Below, one piece after another: positions 1-11,863 of a stretch of DNA of 64,000 bases. Source of the DNA: Platycnemis pennipes. Taxonomy: Eukaryota > Arthropoda > Insecta > Odonata > Platycnemididae. Both the position numbers and the translations under genes were made by a program. The stretch is from positions 62,910,872 to 62,974,871 of the forward strand of contig OW121852.1 in NCBI GenBank assembly GCA_933228895.1. Reading direction: 5' to 3'. The notes below the pieces were generated by a model. That model did no database searches and was not told the DNA's origin. It saw only the letters and a program-made list of their open reading frames with translations. Within the stretch, counting starts at the first letter, position 1; every line of letters begins with the position of its first letter.

Positions 1-600
1 GGCGTCCCTTTTTCCATATTGTTCTGTTATTTTTAATTTCCATACAGAAAGTCTGATAAACGTTCAAATTGTGCCATGATCGCAATTATCCTATTTTTAC
101 GTAATATGCGTTTAATTACTACATATTTGAACTACCACTCAAAACAAAGATAGCTACTGCGATATGATTTTTTTTAGCTATCACGTTAAATAAAACCTTG
201 TATGAAATGAATTATATCTCTTATTTGTCACATTTCGAGACTAATTTTTTCACTTATTCCTCTTTACCAACAGTTTTAAGTTCATGTCATGGTCATTTCA
301 CTGTAATTACATTTATTGTCATTTAGCAACAGTGTTAAAAAATATGGGATTTAACGTTTTTCATCAGGTCATGGTTTCTAATTTTTTTGCAGACTATAGT
401 GGTTCCCTCTAGCAATGATATTTCTTCTTTACTCTTTGAGTAACTGTGACCATATAACTTTTTATCATTGCACTCATTGGGTAACAAAGTACCTTCATCC
501 CTTCCTCACGCTAACCTATCGAAAGAACAACTTCAGTCAGGGCTCTTAGCATACCTATTGGTTGCCTTAGCCGCAAAAGAAACGCGTTCGTTTTCCTTTG
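1..600. other. AT-rich stretch without recognised feature
   Basis: AT-rich sequence with short poly-T runs. I see no sizeable open frame, no repeat shared with the rest of the window and no RNA-like fold. Confidence 0.5.
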
Positions 601-1116
601 ACGCCGGAAGAAGTGCGACAGCTCTTTGCGGGCGAACGAACGACTCAAGGCGCGCAACGTTCGTCGAACCATCGCTCTAGCACAAAGGGGGTGGATTTAT
701 TTCGCTCGCCCGCGCAGGGGCAATAATGGAAACGCCACTTTCACCCCCTCTTTCTTGAGAGAGAGAGGAGGGAAAGGGAGCGCAAATTGTTGGATGGGAC
801 TGCAGGCAGAGACGCGAGAGTGGTTCCCTCCTCCGCACCCAACTCTGTCTTTGGAGGAGTTCGAAGCGCCAGAGGGTGCTCGTTCCTGCTGCTGTGCACC
901 AAAGGGACGATCCAGATTGAAAGCAGGCCGCGTAGGTGGGCGTCGTATGCCCCGGGCGAAGGTTTTAGTCTAGAGACTTCGGGTTCCCCCAAACTCGAGC
1001 CGCCCGCACCACACCGCAATTTCCTGTCTGAGCGACGTCTTAACGGCTGTCTCAATACCTGGCGAGGATTGCCTCAGAAGATACCCTCTGTTTGCGAGGC
1101 AACAGCTCCGCCTTGA
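600..1116. other. GC-rich block, no recognised gene
   Basis: Base composition switches abruptly to GC-rich with many CG dinucleotides. Overlapping open frames occur on both strands (626-973 and 787-1116 on plus, 741-1055 on minus). None shows a domain I recognise, and the frames mirror one another, as expected when stop codons are rare for compositional reasons. It could be an old promoter or CpG-containing block, or an untranslated exon; the sequence does not decide. Confidence 0.4.
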
Positions 1117-1235
1117 TGAAGGTGAATAGAGCTATTTTCAGCGCTTCGAAAATGGATCCTCTTTCCTTCACGAGAAAAACGGTTCACCCTGAAGAGACTT
1201 TATTGATAGTTTTCTAACCGTCAGGGTAGAATCCG

Positions 1236-1574
1236 ATGGAGTATTTCTACTCTGGATTTGATTTACTAATCAGCTCCATCCCCTTGGCTATTTATCTCTT
1301 TAGCGTATTTCCTATCTGGCAAAGCAACTGGCCTGGCATTCCAAATGTCACGGCTTATCGATATAGGTCCGGGGGATATATGTTATATTTGTTCTGCTTT
1401 GTAGCCGGCTTAAGTTTCAAAGAAGCAAGGTTGATTATTTATTACCCTAAGTGTCCTGAACATCATATCTTTGACTCGCTCAAATCGAGCGATATTTGTT
1501 ATTTTTGTCTGTCATTTTCTTATTTGTACTTGTTATTTGGAATTATGTTCCAAGGGTTGTTCCCAGAACTATAA
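1236..1574 (+). other. Unassigned 112-residue open frame
   Basis: An ATG-to-stop frame rich in aromatic and aliphatic residues. I do not recognise any family. Hydrophobic runs here follow from T-rich DNA, and the end of the frame overlaps a short repeat also found at 2144-2207. Probably not a gene. Confidence 0.1.
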
Positions 1575-1582
1575 AAGATGTT
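1516..1582 (+). repeat. Short dispersed repeat, copy 1
   Basis: About 60 bases are alignable with 2144-2207 in the same orientation. They share TTCCCAGAAC followed by a GTTTCNATTTCTA stretch, with a few substitutions and a 3-base indel. The family is unknown; the copies are too short to classify. Confidence 0.4.
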
Positions 1583-1657
1583 TCCATTTCTATAGCTATT
1601 GCCATAGAGCAAAATGTGGATAGTCATTGTATATCTCCACTTATAAATTATTGAAAT

Positions 1658-1687
1658 CTTGCCAAATCACGTCTTGCCAAATCAAGT
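1658..1687 (+). repeat. 15-bp tandem duplication
   Basis: Two adjacent 15-bp units (TCTTGCCAAATCACG, then the same with AAG at the end) differ at one base. Confidence 0.6.
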
Positions 1688-2143
1688 ATCCAGGAATGTA
1701 TCACAGTTAAAAAGGAGCACAACTGGTTTTATTTTATTTTTTTATTTTTTTGTGTTTCTCTCAGTGTGCTGGAGACCACATTTATAATTCGAAATAATCT
1801 AATTTTACTTGTTATTTGTATTTTTTTTCGTATTGGTGATTTTGATTATTAGTTATCTTTTGATTAGTTGTTTTATCAGGGTCCTGGCTGATAACTTGTT
1901 TTCTTCATCGTCTTGAACATCACTTTATATTTAATCATATTAAATAATATTTGTATTTGTTGTTATGATTATTGTTATTTTCTGTTTTTTTGAATCTTTC
2001 AGCATTCAGGCTGATTAACAATTGCGTATCGATGTTGTAAACATGACAATTGCTTAATTTTCATTTCCCTCTTGTTGATTTAGTTATCACAGTTTTGTAT
2101 AAGTTTTTTGTATTTTTTTTGGCATTAGTTTCCACATGGTGAT

Positions 2144-2207
2144 GCGCATTTTGTAATTTATGTTCTAAGAGTCTCTGTTCCCAGAACAATGAAGTTGTTT
2201 CTATTTC
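2144..2207 (+). repeat. Short dispersed repeat, copy 2
   Basis: Second copy of the repeat at 1516-1582, same orientation, about 0.6 kb downstream. The similarity stops on both sides, so this does not look like a simple segmental duplication. Confidence 0.4.
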
Positions 2208-2282
2208 TAGTTTGGGTAGATGGTATGAAATAACAAGTAAGTTGAAGTATGTAGTAATTGAACGTGTTGAAGTATCGTACAT

Positions 2283-3690
2283 GAATAAGTAGTTGGAACA
2301 TTTTGAAACCTACTTATACTGATGATACAACAATAAAGTTACTTATTGTATCAGTCTGTCTCCAGTGGTAACACAATGGTAGCATTAATATGCAAACAGC
2401 ATTAGTATTCAGTAATATAATGCTAAGTTCAAATATGAATAAAAAGGATGCAATTTTGCAATTGGATCACGTGTTGGCGACCTAGGTTCCGGAGTGAAGC
2501 AGCATCGTAATTTCAAAACATCTTAGTGCAATACTGTATTCTCTATATTCATTACGTTTGGATTACTCAACATCACGCCTGAAACTTTTTTTTTTGTGCA
2601 TCGTTCAAATCCCGACCTGAGAGGGAAGGGAAAGAGAATGTTAACCAGTCGAGCACTGACAAAAAATCTAGATAAAACTCCTAATTATATGAACATTATC
2701 TCCCTCTCCTTAGTTATTTTGTTAAGCATTTAACTAAAGACATTATATTTTTTCTAGTCTTGGTAAGACAAGTTTAGAAGGACAATATACTTCATAATAT
2801 TTTCCTCTACCTGGATACACCTTTCTTTTTTTATAATATCCTTCTTCGGCTTCATTGTGTACTGCATTCGGAAATTACATTCTCTCTCACCTTAAAGAAG
2901 TTGAAATATCTCTATTTGCTGACGCTTTATTTTTGTGGAAGGATAAGCTATTACTGCGGCATGATATCATTAATTAAAAGCCTGAACTAGTTAAGAGTGT
3001 GGGCTACTTTTGCTAAGTTTGCTCTAATCCTGGGAGATATAAATGATTTCTCTATTTTCGAAGATTTAATACGGGAGCCAAGGTATTGGGTGCCGTATAA
3101 TAATGTCCGCGCCTTAAAGCGGGCTCTCACATGTCATTTATCTGGTCTTCCTCCCGGAAGGATGGAAAAAAAACGATGAAACTTTATCGTCGCTCCCTTG
3201 AGCTCTAACCTAGTTATCCTTCTTCATTCCAGGTAAGAACCATCGTAACTTCATCTACTTGGAAGCGTGCATGGGAATCTGCAGAGGTTGCTCTCTACGG
3301 GAGAAGCTCTTCCTCCAAGTTGGTGCTTCCTTTTATTGGAGACTCAAGGATTGATGGGATGCCCGAGTGAGGTAGGAATTTTCCTGAAGCAGCGACATCA
3401 ATTAACTCGGACACCGAACGTTTTTAAAGTTGGTTGGAGATGCTCTAAAATTTGATTGCTGGATTAATTAATTATTCCACGTAGTACTTTTGTCCCGAAT
3501 GAGTCATTTGAGAGCAAATCGGCTAAAGTTCAAACTATTTTCGTAGTGGATGATTTATTGATTAACAGTTTTCTATGAATTAGAGTAGGTTGTGATAGAG
3601 TAACTCCCCTGCTTGACTTTGCATTTAATTAATCTATCGGCTCCATCCTCACCCTATTTCTCTCTTTAAGTCGATATACCTCTCGCCATC
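2283..3690. other. AT-rich stretch without recognised feature
   Basis: No recognised gene or repeat. Two short open frames (2997-3179 and 3267-3455) have no family resemblance. Confidence 0.4.
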
Positions 3691-3699
3691 TTCACACTA

Positions 3700-3960
3700 T
3701 GAATGATATGTTTTCCCATTCTTCCTCGTCGTCGGTTTACAGCTTTTCCTACCGCCGATAGTGACTCTCCGAATTCCTTTCATTCAACATTCTTAGGTAC
3801 TTCTTTCATCCACTCACTCCAAATCCAGTCTTTTCTCTCTAATCGCGTTAGTCACCTCCTTATTTGTCATCCGATCCGTCCAACGAACTTTCTCCATTCT
3901 CCCACATACGTACAATTTTAAAACCAATGTCCCACGGCCGTACAATTTACACGGTGATAC
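3700..3960 (-). pseudogene. Probable LINE RT C-terminal relic
   Basis: Read on the minus strand, the frame contains a stretch ending RMEKVRWTDRMTNKEV. This resembles the W-x-DR-x-TN-x-E-V segment that follows the RT domain in many arthropod non-LTR retrotransposons and is seen more clearly at 12905-13265. Downstream the frame breaks after about 40 residues. The call rests on this motif alone, so the assignment is tentative. Confidence 0.3.
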
Positions 3961-4734
3961 GATTTTTCGGTCCAAAATTTTCCTCCAAACAAATTTATTC
4001 CAAATTTTAAATAAAATCAAAGTGGTATTTTCCACGGTGCAATATATGGTCCAAAATATACGAAGCAGTCAAGCAAGTGAAAATGGTAAACAGTTGAAAT
4101 GGCTGCCGCTACCGTAGCCGTTGCAATGGCACTTTTAGTTGCGGGAGTAGTTCATAAATTTAATCAAGTACCCAATAATAAGTTTAATGGTCCAATCACG
4201 ATTTCGGTATGGTATATAAAGTCATCTTTTCCATGCATTCAAATAGCTTCGGGCCTCCATAGATAACTCATTTCCGTTTGTGCCGTGACCGCAGCACTCC
4301 AATCCAAAGAGCTCCAATCAAATCACTCTCACACAGCTGTTGGCGATGCTCACTTTTTTGGAAGTCTCTGAGTGGTTTGTTTCATACATTTGGTTAGAAA
4401 TTATGAACTTGTTCTATCTTTTTGGTTCAAATGTTTCGTGTACCAAATTTTTGGAACACAAGATTTTTTTTAAAAATAACATTCCATCGAGTCATGCAGC
4501 CGACATCTGTTGTATCCAATTTGTATCAAATAATTGCATCCAAATGGAACATCAGCTTCAGGAATCCAATCTTTTCCCGTCATCTTTCTCCAATATACGT
4601 CTCAAGCTATATGTTGAAAATTAATAATTCCGCTCCGCTAATTGTAAATAAGAACATAATATTCTTATCGCTTTCATGTCAATCAAATTACTTGTCAAAG
4701 CATTGATTGGATTGATGACTGGTGGTAATTCATT

Positions 4735-5003
4735 AAGGTTTGAATGGGGGTGATATGGAGGTAAAGAATATATTGTTCAGGTGAAATTGGGAAAAACCAA
4801 AAACTGCGGACCGAAGGAAGGATATGTCATAATGCTGGTGTATTTGGAACAGAAAGAGTGAGGTAACTGAATGGGTGATAAAGGTGTGAGGGCGTTTCAA
4901 AGTATGTGGTAGATGAGAGATGTTGGTTAAGCAGGATATAATGAGGAGACAGATATTGAATGACGAGAGTTCAAAAGTATTCGGAGTTAAGAAAAACATC
5001 TAA
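4735..5003 (+). pseudogene. Decayed LINE 3' end (tail type 2)
   Basis: The stretch aligns by eye with the tandem units at 24545-25275. Shared segments include a WVIKGEGV-like peptide, a TTAAGCAGGATA core and an ending TTCGGAGTTAAGAAAAACATC. These correspond to the region after RT domains in which (V/L)(I/L)RG(D/E)G(V/L)L and E-G-R/K-M-L-G-K-R-G motifs occur. The frame is broken several times, so the piece is dead. Only the 3' part is present, as is typical of 5'-truncated non-LTR insertions. Confidence 0.45.
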
Positions 5004-5008
5004 CGAAA

Positions 5009-5068
5009 GATAGGCGTATATGTCGCATGTGTAGACCGGGTTGGTCTACGCCGACATATACGCCTATC
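5009..5068. repeat. Strong imperfect hairpin
   Basis: Arms 5009-5025 and 5052-5068 are perfectly complementary over 17 bp (GATAGGCGTATATGTCG). A second 7-bp stem (GTAGACC/GGTCTAC) lies inside, around a 5-base loop. It sits exactly between the LINE tail ending near 5003 and the SINE starting near 5101. It may be the core of a small foldback element or a remnant at an insertion junction; no coding role is suggested. Confidence 0.7.
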
Positions 5069-5100
5069 CCAGTCGCCCCGACGGTAATACTAGCTTAACA

Positions 5101-5357
5101 TCTCAATGGCTCGGGCTCGGATCCCAAGAGGCCTATATTTTTCATTATTTTACCCATCCAAAGTTGAGTGAATATTGCCTCCGTTGGATTTAAAATTACA
5201 AATCATAGCCCACTGTGAGACTTACAAGAGCAGGCCTACGTCGACGAGTTTGCTCCACCCTTCATCCATTCCGCGAAAGATTCCGTACCCCGGTACCCAA
5301 CTATCCTGAATGGCGTAAAGGACCTCAGGTGTCGGTCGCCTCCCCCCGAATAAATAC
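5101..5357 (+). mobile_element. tRNA-derived SINE copy (diverged)
   Basis: The order of segments matches the clearer copies at 31098 and 63254: a B-box-like GGCTCGGATCCC, then TTTTTCATTATTTTACCC, then ACCCAACTATCCTGAATGG and TGTCGGTCGCCTCC near the 3' end. The middle part (around 5160-5230) is strongly diverged or partly deleted. It ends in an A/T-rich tail rather than clean TAAC repeats. Confidence 0.65.
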
Positions 5358-5399
5358 GACGAACTTCTACCGCTTGGCAACATGTTGGAAGTGATTCAA

Positions 5400-5900
5400 G
5401 CCCATCTAAGCCTGCATAAACTGATGGTACACGGTCAATAATAACTGCTCCTTCTCCGAACCCCCTTCCCAAATGTTGAACGCCTCCCTCTCTCCACTTC
5501 CAGCATAGCATTTCCAGCCGCTGAGTCCGTGAAATTTCGAGATAGTTTCTTGGCGGAAGGCGGGAGTTGATGTGTTAGCGTCTCGGCCTGCGGCTCCTTG
5601 GAATCTTCGACGGAGACTTGACCTGGCGCAAGAATGCGCGTGTAGCCGTTCCCGCGCGCCAAGGAACCTCCCGTCTTCCTCCCCACGAATGCGATCCAAG
5701 GGATGGCGAATCTCCCGCGGTAATTAAATTCAATGCTCCCGCACTCCGATGGAGTTTGAAGTTCGGGTCGAAGAGGAATTGGTGGCGTAGGCCAAGGAAA
5801 GGATCGAGCGTGAAGTGTGCTACCGCAAAGGCCACAGCTTGCTTCCTCCAATTGGCATCCCTCGCATATTCCCTAAGCAAACACCTTTATTACAGCGAAT
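5400..5900. other. GC-rich block, no recognised gene
   Basis: GC-rich sequence with overlapping open frames on both strands (5435-5851, 5575-5880 and 5406-5699 minus; 5618-5902 plus). No frame has a recognisable domain, and the mirrored frames argue for compositional chance. Confidence 0.4.
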
Positions 5901-5927
5901 AATTATTCATTCGTCATTAGAATAAAT

Positions 5928-6060
5928 TCGCGTCGGCATTGGCCTGCTCTTAAGAAAAGGAGGCAAGGGATCCAGTTTTCAACGTCCCATCCGACAGACA
6001 GAATACTGAACTTGAAGTGCTCTCCCCACCGTGCTGGTAGCGGTATACCAGCAATAAGCG
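5928..6060 (-). mobile_element. SINE fragment, central body
   Basis: On the minus strand the block runs GTTCAGTATTCTGTCTGTC, then GGATGGGACGTT, then TCTTAAGAGCAGGCCAATG. This is the central body of the same SINE family as at 63254. Head and tail are missing, so the copy is truncated at both ends. Confidence 0.75.
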
Positions 6061-7550
6061 CTACGAATCCCGAGTCTTCTCTTCCCTGTCTCTATCGTTT
6101 CATGTGGACTGCTTAGAATGTTAAGATTTTTGAAGCAATCTCATTATTGAGGGATTTAAAAATTATTATCCCTATGTCAGGCATTCCTTAAGCCTTTCCA
6201 TATCCGTTTGTTAATCTGCTAATCCTTACGCTACGTTTAGCATGTCTTATTTGCTCATCAAATCATCAGGATCAATATGGCATCTGGAATAAGGTAAGCA
6301 GCTTAACTTGAAATTATAATTGACTCACAGAAATAACATTTTCGTCTGCGGTTTTCTCTATTTATAGTTTTATTCATTGAAATGTATCACTTAGTATAAT
6401 TCTACATTTCAGAATTTAGCCATCGCAATATGCATTTCATCGACTCGACGAAATCGCCGTTTATAACTGCCTCTATTGAATCCCAGGATACTATTCATTT
6501 CTTGTCCTGAATCACGACATTAGACTAATCCATTTTGCGGGTTATTGAATGTGTAGGTTTCATATTAATATGTAGATAATGTTTATTCCTATAATCAAAG
6601 TAATTATTGAAAAAGTATCATCTTTAAAAAATTCTTGCGTGTATATTTTGGTCATGCATCAAGAGGCGAGCTTATAGCTGAGCATGAAAACTAAACATCG
6701 ATCGCGAAGAATCAATATTTTTTTCGCCAGGTATTTAATGCGTGTTACTCATAAATATCTGAAAACAGCGATTTTAATGAGGGTATAATATATGACCGCT
6801 ACAAATTCCTCGGACGTCAAATTCCGTTCTCGGACCTCATCGGTTCTGGTCGTAATTTTCATCAAATTTTGTAAAACCTTGTCTCCAGGAATGGTTTATT
6901 CGTCATTGAAATTCCATTCGCCCCCAAAAAGCGCTGTTCTCTAGATTTATTATACTAATCTTGTACGCAATGACTTGATCATCCATTAAAGAACGATACC
7001 TCAATGTTATCCAAATTAATTCCGTTATAAGTGCTTGGAACTTTATGTGAAACCTGATTTATTGCAATAAAATCCGCGATCACAAATGTCATGTTTCACC
7101 TACTCTGCGCTCGTCTAGGGATCCTTATATCAACATATCCCTTATCCTGGTGATATCATTTGCATAATTGAGGTAAATGTAGTGCTATTGCGTCATTGTC
7201 AGTTATTTTTTAAGCCATGAAATATTCTCTTGGTGGTTCAATAATTTAGAACGCCTCTATTTAACATTTTATTCACTGATTTCTTTACCGTGAAAATTTA
7301 CGAGTTTACTTGAGCTAGTAAAAATTAAGTAAACAATGAGTACACGAATTAAAGGAACACAATTTTCCAGCGTTATAAAATTTATCGAATATTTCTTTCG
7401 TATTCACATACAGTTTCCTTAAAATTAATATACATATTTTTTACCATTAAAATGTAATGTTTATGCTGAGGCAGAAAAACACTTTAGTCCTTATTTCTCT
7501 TGGCCGGAAGCAAAAAATACCCCTTCAGAACTAACATCTGATTAAGTCCT
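6061..7550. other. AT-rich stretch without recognised feature
   Basis: No open frame of note and no repeat recognised. Confidence 0.4.
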
Positions 7551-7554
7551 TGTT

Positions 7555-7930
7555 CACGGCTGCGAGGCATGGACGTTTAAAGTAGCAGAAATTCCTAGAC
7601 TCGAAGAATGATGAAGATAAAATGATCTGAGCGGAGGAAGAGAAAATGAGTGAGCACGTAGCTAAAGGATTCAGAAGAATATTGGAAGGAAAGAGAAGTT
7701 CAATGAACTCTAAAAATATGACGAGATATCCTCATTGGAAACATGGTGGCTGGTTAAGACAGTCGTCGAATATAAATCGAATTATAAGGTAACTGAAGAA
7801 AAATCTTATGTAAGATATATGCAGCAAGTGGTGAAGGATGTAAATAAGAATTATGTAAATACGGGTAGGTAAGGCGATAGAAGAATAGAAGGAAGAGCTA
7901 CATTCAAAAAATCTTCGGTTTGATGAGTTT
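7555..7930 (+). pseudogene. Decayed LINE 3' end (tail type 1)
   Basis: Starts with a GCGAGGCATGGACG stretch encoding the (Y-G-C-)E-A-W-T motif seen after many RT domains. An AGAATGATGAAGATAAAATG stretch follows (R-R-M-M-K-I-K-W) and then a region encoding Y-M-Q-Q-V-V-K-D-V-like residues. Reading requires several frameshifts and stops, so it is a pseudogene. Only the C-terminal extension and 3' end are present. The same 3' segment recurs at 12905, 14968, 19375, 28505 and 52750. Confidence 0.6.
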
Positions 7931-8770
7931 TCATGGCTTTCAGGAGATCCTCTAAGCTATACAAATGAGAGGTTACGTCTAAGTGTATGACATTCATTCA
8001 ACATGCGGGCTTTATAATGGCCCATCCCTTGCCGAAGGCTTTTAATCAATGGGTCGCTTGTCATGAAGTATTTACATCCTCACTCCGGTAGAAGCAAACT
8101 CATTCCGTCTGTCCCTTGGCTCACAGTCTTCTTCCCTCGTCTGCTCCGTGGGCTCTTCATGATCCCTCACCCCCTTACTGATTTTATCTCACCCCCATCT
8201 GCGTCACTTCAACCCTTTCAAGCTTTTCCATTCCCGTCAACGAACAGTTTTTTTTTACCATCCAATTCCAATTTTTTGCCGAGTTGCCAAAGCCGGGGAT
8301 ATTTCTGCACTGTCCAGGAGGCATTCCGTTTTTTTTCTCCTGGTTTCCCGTTTTAATTAGTGGGTAACGGGCATAAGCTCAACTCGTTTGGCGATTTTTT
8401 TGTCGAACACCCCGAACATTCCGAACCCCCTTCGCCCAACGAATGCTTATTTAAAAAAAAAAGAAATACAAAACCGTGCGCGAGGGATGATGGGATATAT
8501 TTGCGGCCAGGACGAGAAGGCCAGTGTCATTTTTTCCCGAACAATAAGTCAGTCCCAGAAACAGCTCCTCTCTCTGCCTGCGTGGTGTGATGAAAGGTGA
8601 CCGGTCGTCCGCTTTGTTTATTTTCGGCGGTCGGCGGGGGGAAGGGTAGGAAAATGCCTCTTCCTATGACAGTCTCTATAAATAGGCCTTAATGAAGAGG
8701 AGTAGTATTTTTTCCTGGGAGACGGCCGCCAGTTAAGGTCATTTGCGTCGTTTAGAAAAGGTGGGCTTTT
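7931..8770. other. No recognised gene
   Basis: Contains pyrimidine-rich sequence and three short open frames (8063-8356, 8360-8590, 8388-8600) without recognisable domains. No repeat shared with other parts of the window was noticed. Confidence 0.35.
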
Positions 8771-8774
8771 GTGT

Positions 8775-8925
8775 GTAGGAATATTTCAGGGAACGAAGAA
8801 AGAGTGGAGTGAAACCCGTCGTCGGCATCAGCCATCTCACAACGTAATGCGCCTAGATGTCCAAGGTTCAACGTCCGATCCAACGGACAGTGTACTGAAC
8901 TTCATGTGCTCTCCACATAGTATCC
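8775..8925 (-). mobile_element. SINE fragment, body and 3' half
   Basis: On the minus strand it shows GTTCAGTACACTGTCCGTTG, then GGATCGGACGTTGAAC, then GGCTGATGCCGACGACGGGT and CGTTCCCTGAAATATTCC. The order matches the family consensus visible at 31098 and 63254. Both the tRNA-like head and the tail are absent or too diverged to see. Confidence 0.75.
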
Positions 8926-9289
8926 AATTTGCGGCTGGAATACCAATGAAAGAAGGCAGGTTAAAGACGCTCCCGTGCGGAGGACTGATGATCGACACTC
9001 ATTTGTAGGGTTCGAGGCCGCGGCGTTGTTAATCCGAGTCCTTCAATCGAGTCCCAACTTTGTAACGACCGACTGCTCTCAGCGGGAGGCCCAACCCGTA
9101 ATTTTCCCACTTATCATGAGAGAAAATAATATGCAGGTTATTGGACGGAAATGGATAGGCAGGTGAAATGTTGTTAGCCTGCAGTGCATGAGGAATACTG
9201 TTTAGGTATAAAAATATCCCACCTAAAAATGAGCACTTATTAATCCCTGACGTATCTCAGGAGATGATGGTAGGATATAAACTAAGAAA

Positions 9290-9575
9290 GTGGCAGTGGT
9301 GCAAATTTTACCTCGCTCCGATATTTGCCTCTACAGGATTTATATCACCTGAAAAACTGTTTCCCAACGTGCCTACCAAAAAGATTCTGAAATTAGGAAT
9401 ATCAATAGATACCAATAGCTTGCATATGATTTTTGGAAGAATGCCTAAAAGTTCATATTTAAAGTAAACAAAAATGATTTTGTGCTGATTTTTCAATGTA
9501 AAACAACAGGTCAGCAATATACGATAATTTCTGTACGAAAATGGAATATTTCCCCTAAATAAAAATTTCATGTAC
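9290..9575 (-). repeat. Dispersed repeat of unknown class, copy A
   Basis: The reverse complement of this interval aligns with 22108-22370: TCCGT(A/G)CAT near the start, then TTTTTATTT, a TCCAAAAATCATATGC-like stretch, ATTCCTAATTTCAGAATC and finally AATCCTGTA. The minus strand carries an 87-codon open frame (9308-9571) with no recognised domain. Copy B does not keep it open, so coding is doubtful. Could be a non-autonomous DNA element. Confidence 0.5.
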
Positions 9576-10740
9576 GGAACCTATTGTCAATACGCAAAGT
9601 GAAATGATTGGAAACGGATATTGCATCGAACAAGTGGGTAAATCCGAAGTGGATTCCATGGACGTAACAATGCGAGCACCATATTGTACCAAACATTTCT
9701 ACGTAATGAGACCTAGTTTCTACCGATGAATGAGGCCGTGCAACTCCCGTCACGGGCATCATTCTTCTCGATAAACGTGACTCGATCAATCACTCCTCCG
9801 CGATAGAATAGCATTAAACGAATGATGGTATGTGTTCACCTAAGGGCCTAAAGGTATCTGATAGAATTGGAAGGGAAATAAGACACCCATTCCGTGGGAG
9901 GAAAAAACCACAGCTTCGAATAGATCGAAAAATGTAGAGCAGAGGCAATCGGTCGAATACTTTGTTCCATCAGAGCACTCGTCTATGGTCTATGGGCAGC
10001 TCTTTCGGAAAGTATATTGGGAATTGGAATTCCCATTGTTGAGTACAGTATCCACCTCCGTTTTAATATCATTCTCTGAATCAGCATTCCATTGAGGAGA
10101 ACAAAAGTGCGTTGCTCATCGATCATAAGCCCAGAATACATTATTCCGAATGCGATGTCTCTCTTTTTTGGTCTTTTTCTTTTGGTGCACATTTTCCCTT
10201 ATCTGTGAGCACTAAAAGGATTTCGGCTAACGTATGTTGTGGTGTACCAGTGGTACAGGCTTGGCTGTGGGTTTTGAGCACATCGGTGCATTAGAACTAC
10301 TCTTTGAACTCCTTTTTTCTCCTCTCTCGGTCGGAGAAAAGTCGTGAAATGCCGTTTGATGGACCATCGAGGAAACGCCTGGCTAGCGATCTAAAAACGA
10401 AAATGAGTCATGTGCCTTATATCATAGTGTATAATATAGAGGGCTTACCGTACAGGGCAAAACTGTTTTACGTTTTGGATGTAGTACTGGAAGGTTTCCA
10501 TAGATGGCGTGGTGAGAAGTTTTAGCGTTATGCCACAAACGATATATATCGCTTCCATTGCTTTCGTTTTTCTAATCGATTTAAGCCATGCAATCGAAAA
10601 ATGTCTTGTAGTCGGCTACTTGCAGTGGTGGATTGTGTGCCTTTCGTGAAATAACAAGGAATTCCTTCAGTGACAAGATATATTTGCTTTAATAGTGAGA
10701 AAAATGTTAATTTATCCATGTGACTGTTGACGTTAGGTAA
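9576..10740. other. No recognised gene
   Basis: Only short unassigned frames (9568-9789 and 9983-10192 minus, 10304-10525 plus). No repeat was identified. Confidence 0.35.
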
Positions 10741-10744
10741 AGGC

Positions 10745-11033
10745 ATATTATAATAAAATAGCAGAAACAGAAAGAGATTTGAATTAGACGCTGGTAACCA
10801 TGGAAAGGTTAATGGCCAGATATGAGCTGAAGATCAATAAGAAGAAGACTATGATACTGGTGTACAGCAATAGAGAAGAGGCCAAAACCCACGTTAAACT
10901 AGGAAAACAAAAGCTGAAAGAGGTGAAAGAGTTCTCTTACCTCGGAAGCCGAGTAACCAACGACGGACGAAGCAAGAAAGAAATAGCAGAATAGCCTAGG
11001 CGAAGAGGGAATTCTATCTAAAGATATGATGTA
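10745..11033 (+). pseudogene. LINE reverse-transcriptase fragment (thumb region)
   Basis: Residues begin AETERDLN and continue MERLMARYELKINKKKT, then KLKEVKEFSYLGSRVTNDG and KKEIAE. This is the conserved order just after the catalytic FADD box in non-LTR RTs: L-x-x-M-x-x-x-Y-x-L-K-I-N-x-x-K-T, then the V-x-x-F-x-Y-L-G-S motif. The FADD box itself is lost. A frameshift and stop follow at about 10992, after which AKREFYLK can still be read in another frame. It is probably the part directly upstream of the type-1 tails. It ends abruptly where the duplicated block at 11034 begins. Confidence 0.8.
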
Positions 11034-11151
11034 TCGTTCTTTCCCGAATTATGCCTTTTATTAATCTCCCCCCACTCCCCCTTTTAATCGGGCGTCCGGC
11101 CCGGAAATTCCCGACAAAGTGCGTGCTATCAAGCGTCTTTTATTGGCCGTC
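11034..11151 (+). repeat. Duplicated ~120-bp block, copy 1
   Basis: Nearly identical to 11864-11991. Shared landmarks are TCGTTCTTTCCCGAA, TTTTATTAATCTCCCCCC, TTTTAATCGGGCGTCCGGC and CAAGCGTCTTTTATTGGCC. Differences are a shorter C tract and a few substitutions. It abuts the RT fragment on its left. Confidence 0.9.
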
Positions 11152-11588
11152 ACGTTTGCCGTCACGAATCGATTTTCACCATATGTAGAGCTACAGATTA
11201 CACTTTGAACCACCTCTAAGTGTGTGGCAAAGGGTTGATTATCAAAATAATGCTGTATATAATAGGTAAATCGTAGTAAGTTGGTACATTCCTCGCTTAA
11301 TTTTTGGTAACCATGGTTGACTATGACATGCAATGTCTTTTGCAAGGAAAATGACATGGTCATTTCTTGAAAAGGACATTGTGTATGGGAACAATGGTCG
11401 GAAAAATAGAAGAGTGTGGACTGTGCAAGGTTACTTATTTTCCTGTGAATCAGTTCCACAAAGTAAACCTGAAACTTTAAAATGCACTGCATCAACGTCG
11501 TATCCCCGCATGCACTAAGGGAAATAATAAAATGTAATAATGAAAACTTGTTAGCCATGCGTGTACTATCCACGTGCAGCCAATTCAT
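11061..11588 (-). other. Unassigned 175-residue open frame
   Basis: A long minus-strand frame between and partly inside the duplicated block. The C-terminal 30 residues come from the repeat. The rest contains several cysteines and histidines but no motif I can assign. It could be chance or a decayed retro-derived sequence; a plus-strand frame (11333-11518) overlaps it. Confidence 0.15.
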
Positions 11589-11863
11589 TAGAATCTATAA
11601 TGCAATTATTGCTTATTATTCGTGTGGGCCTTGCCTTTTATGCAATAATTTTCTTTCCATTTACGTGCATGACATGGCTAAAATTTATTGAAATAGTCTC
11701 ACCTCATCAAGAGATCTCACGTCAGCCGTAGCGGCAGACCGGGTCGGAGATGAAGGTTATTTCTTTTCGTAATTCCACATCTCTCTGTCTGTTTTCTTTC
11801 GCACGTCGAATCTCGATCCGATACGTTTTTGGATTCCATTCGTGGGTACACGTTTCCAAACCC

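Noticed and set aside
2358..2440. tRNA-like element (TGGTAACACAATGG ... AAGTTCAAATA)
   Set aside because: Too AT-rich and the spacing between boxes is too long to be convincing.
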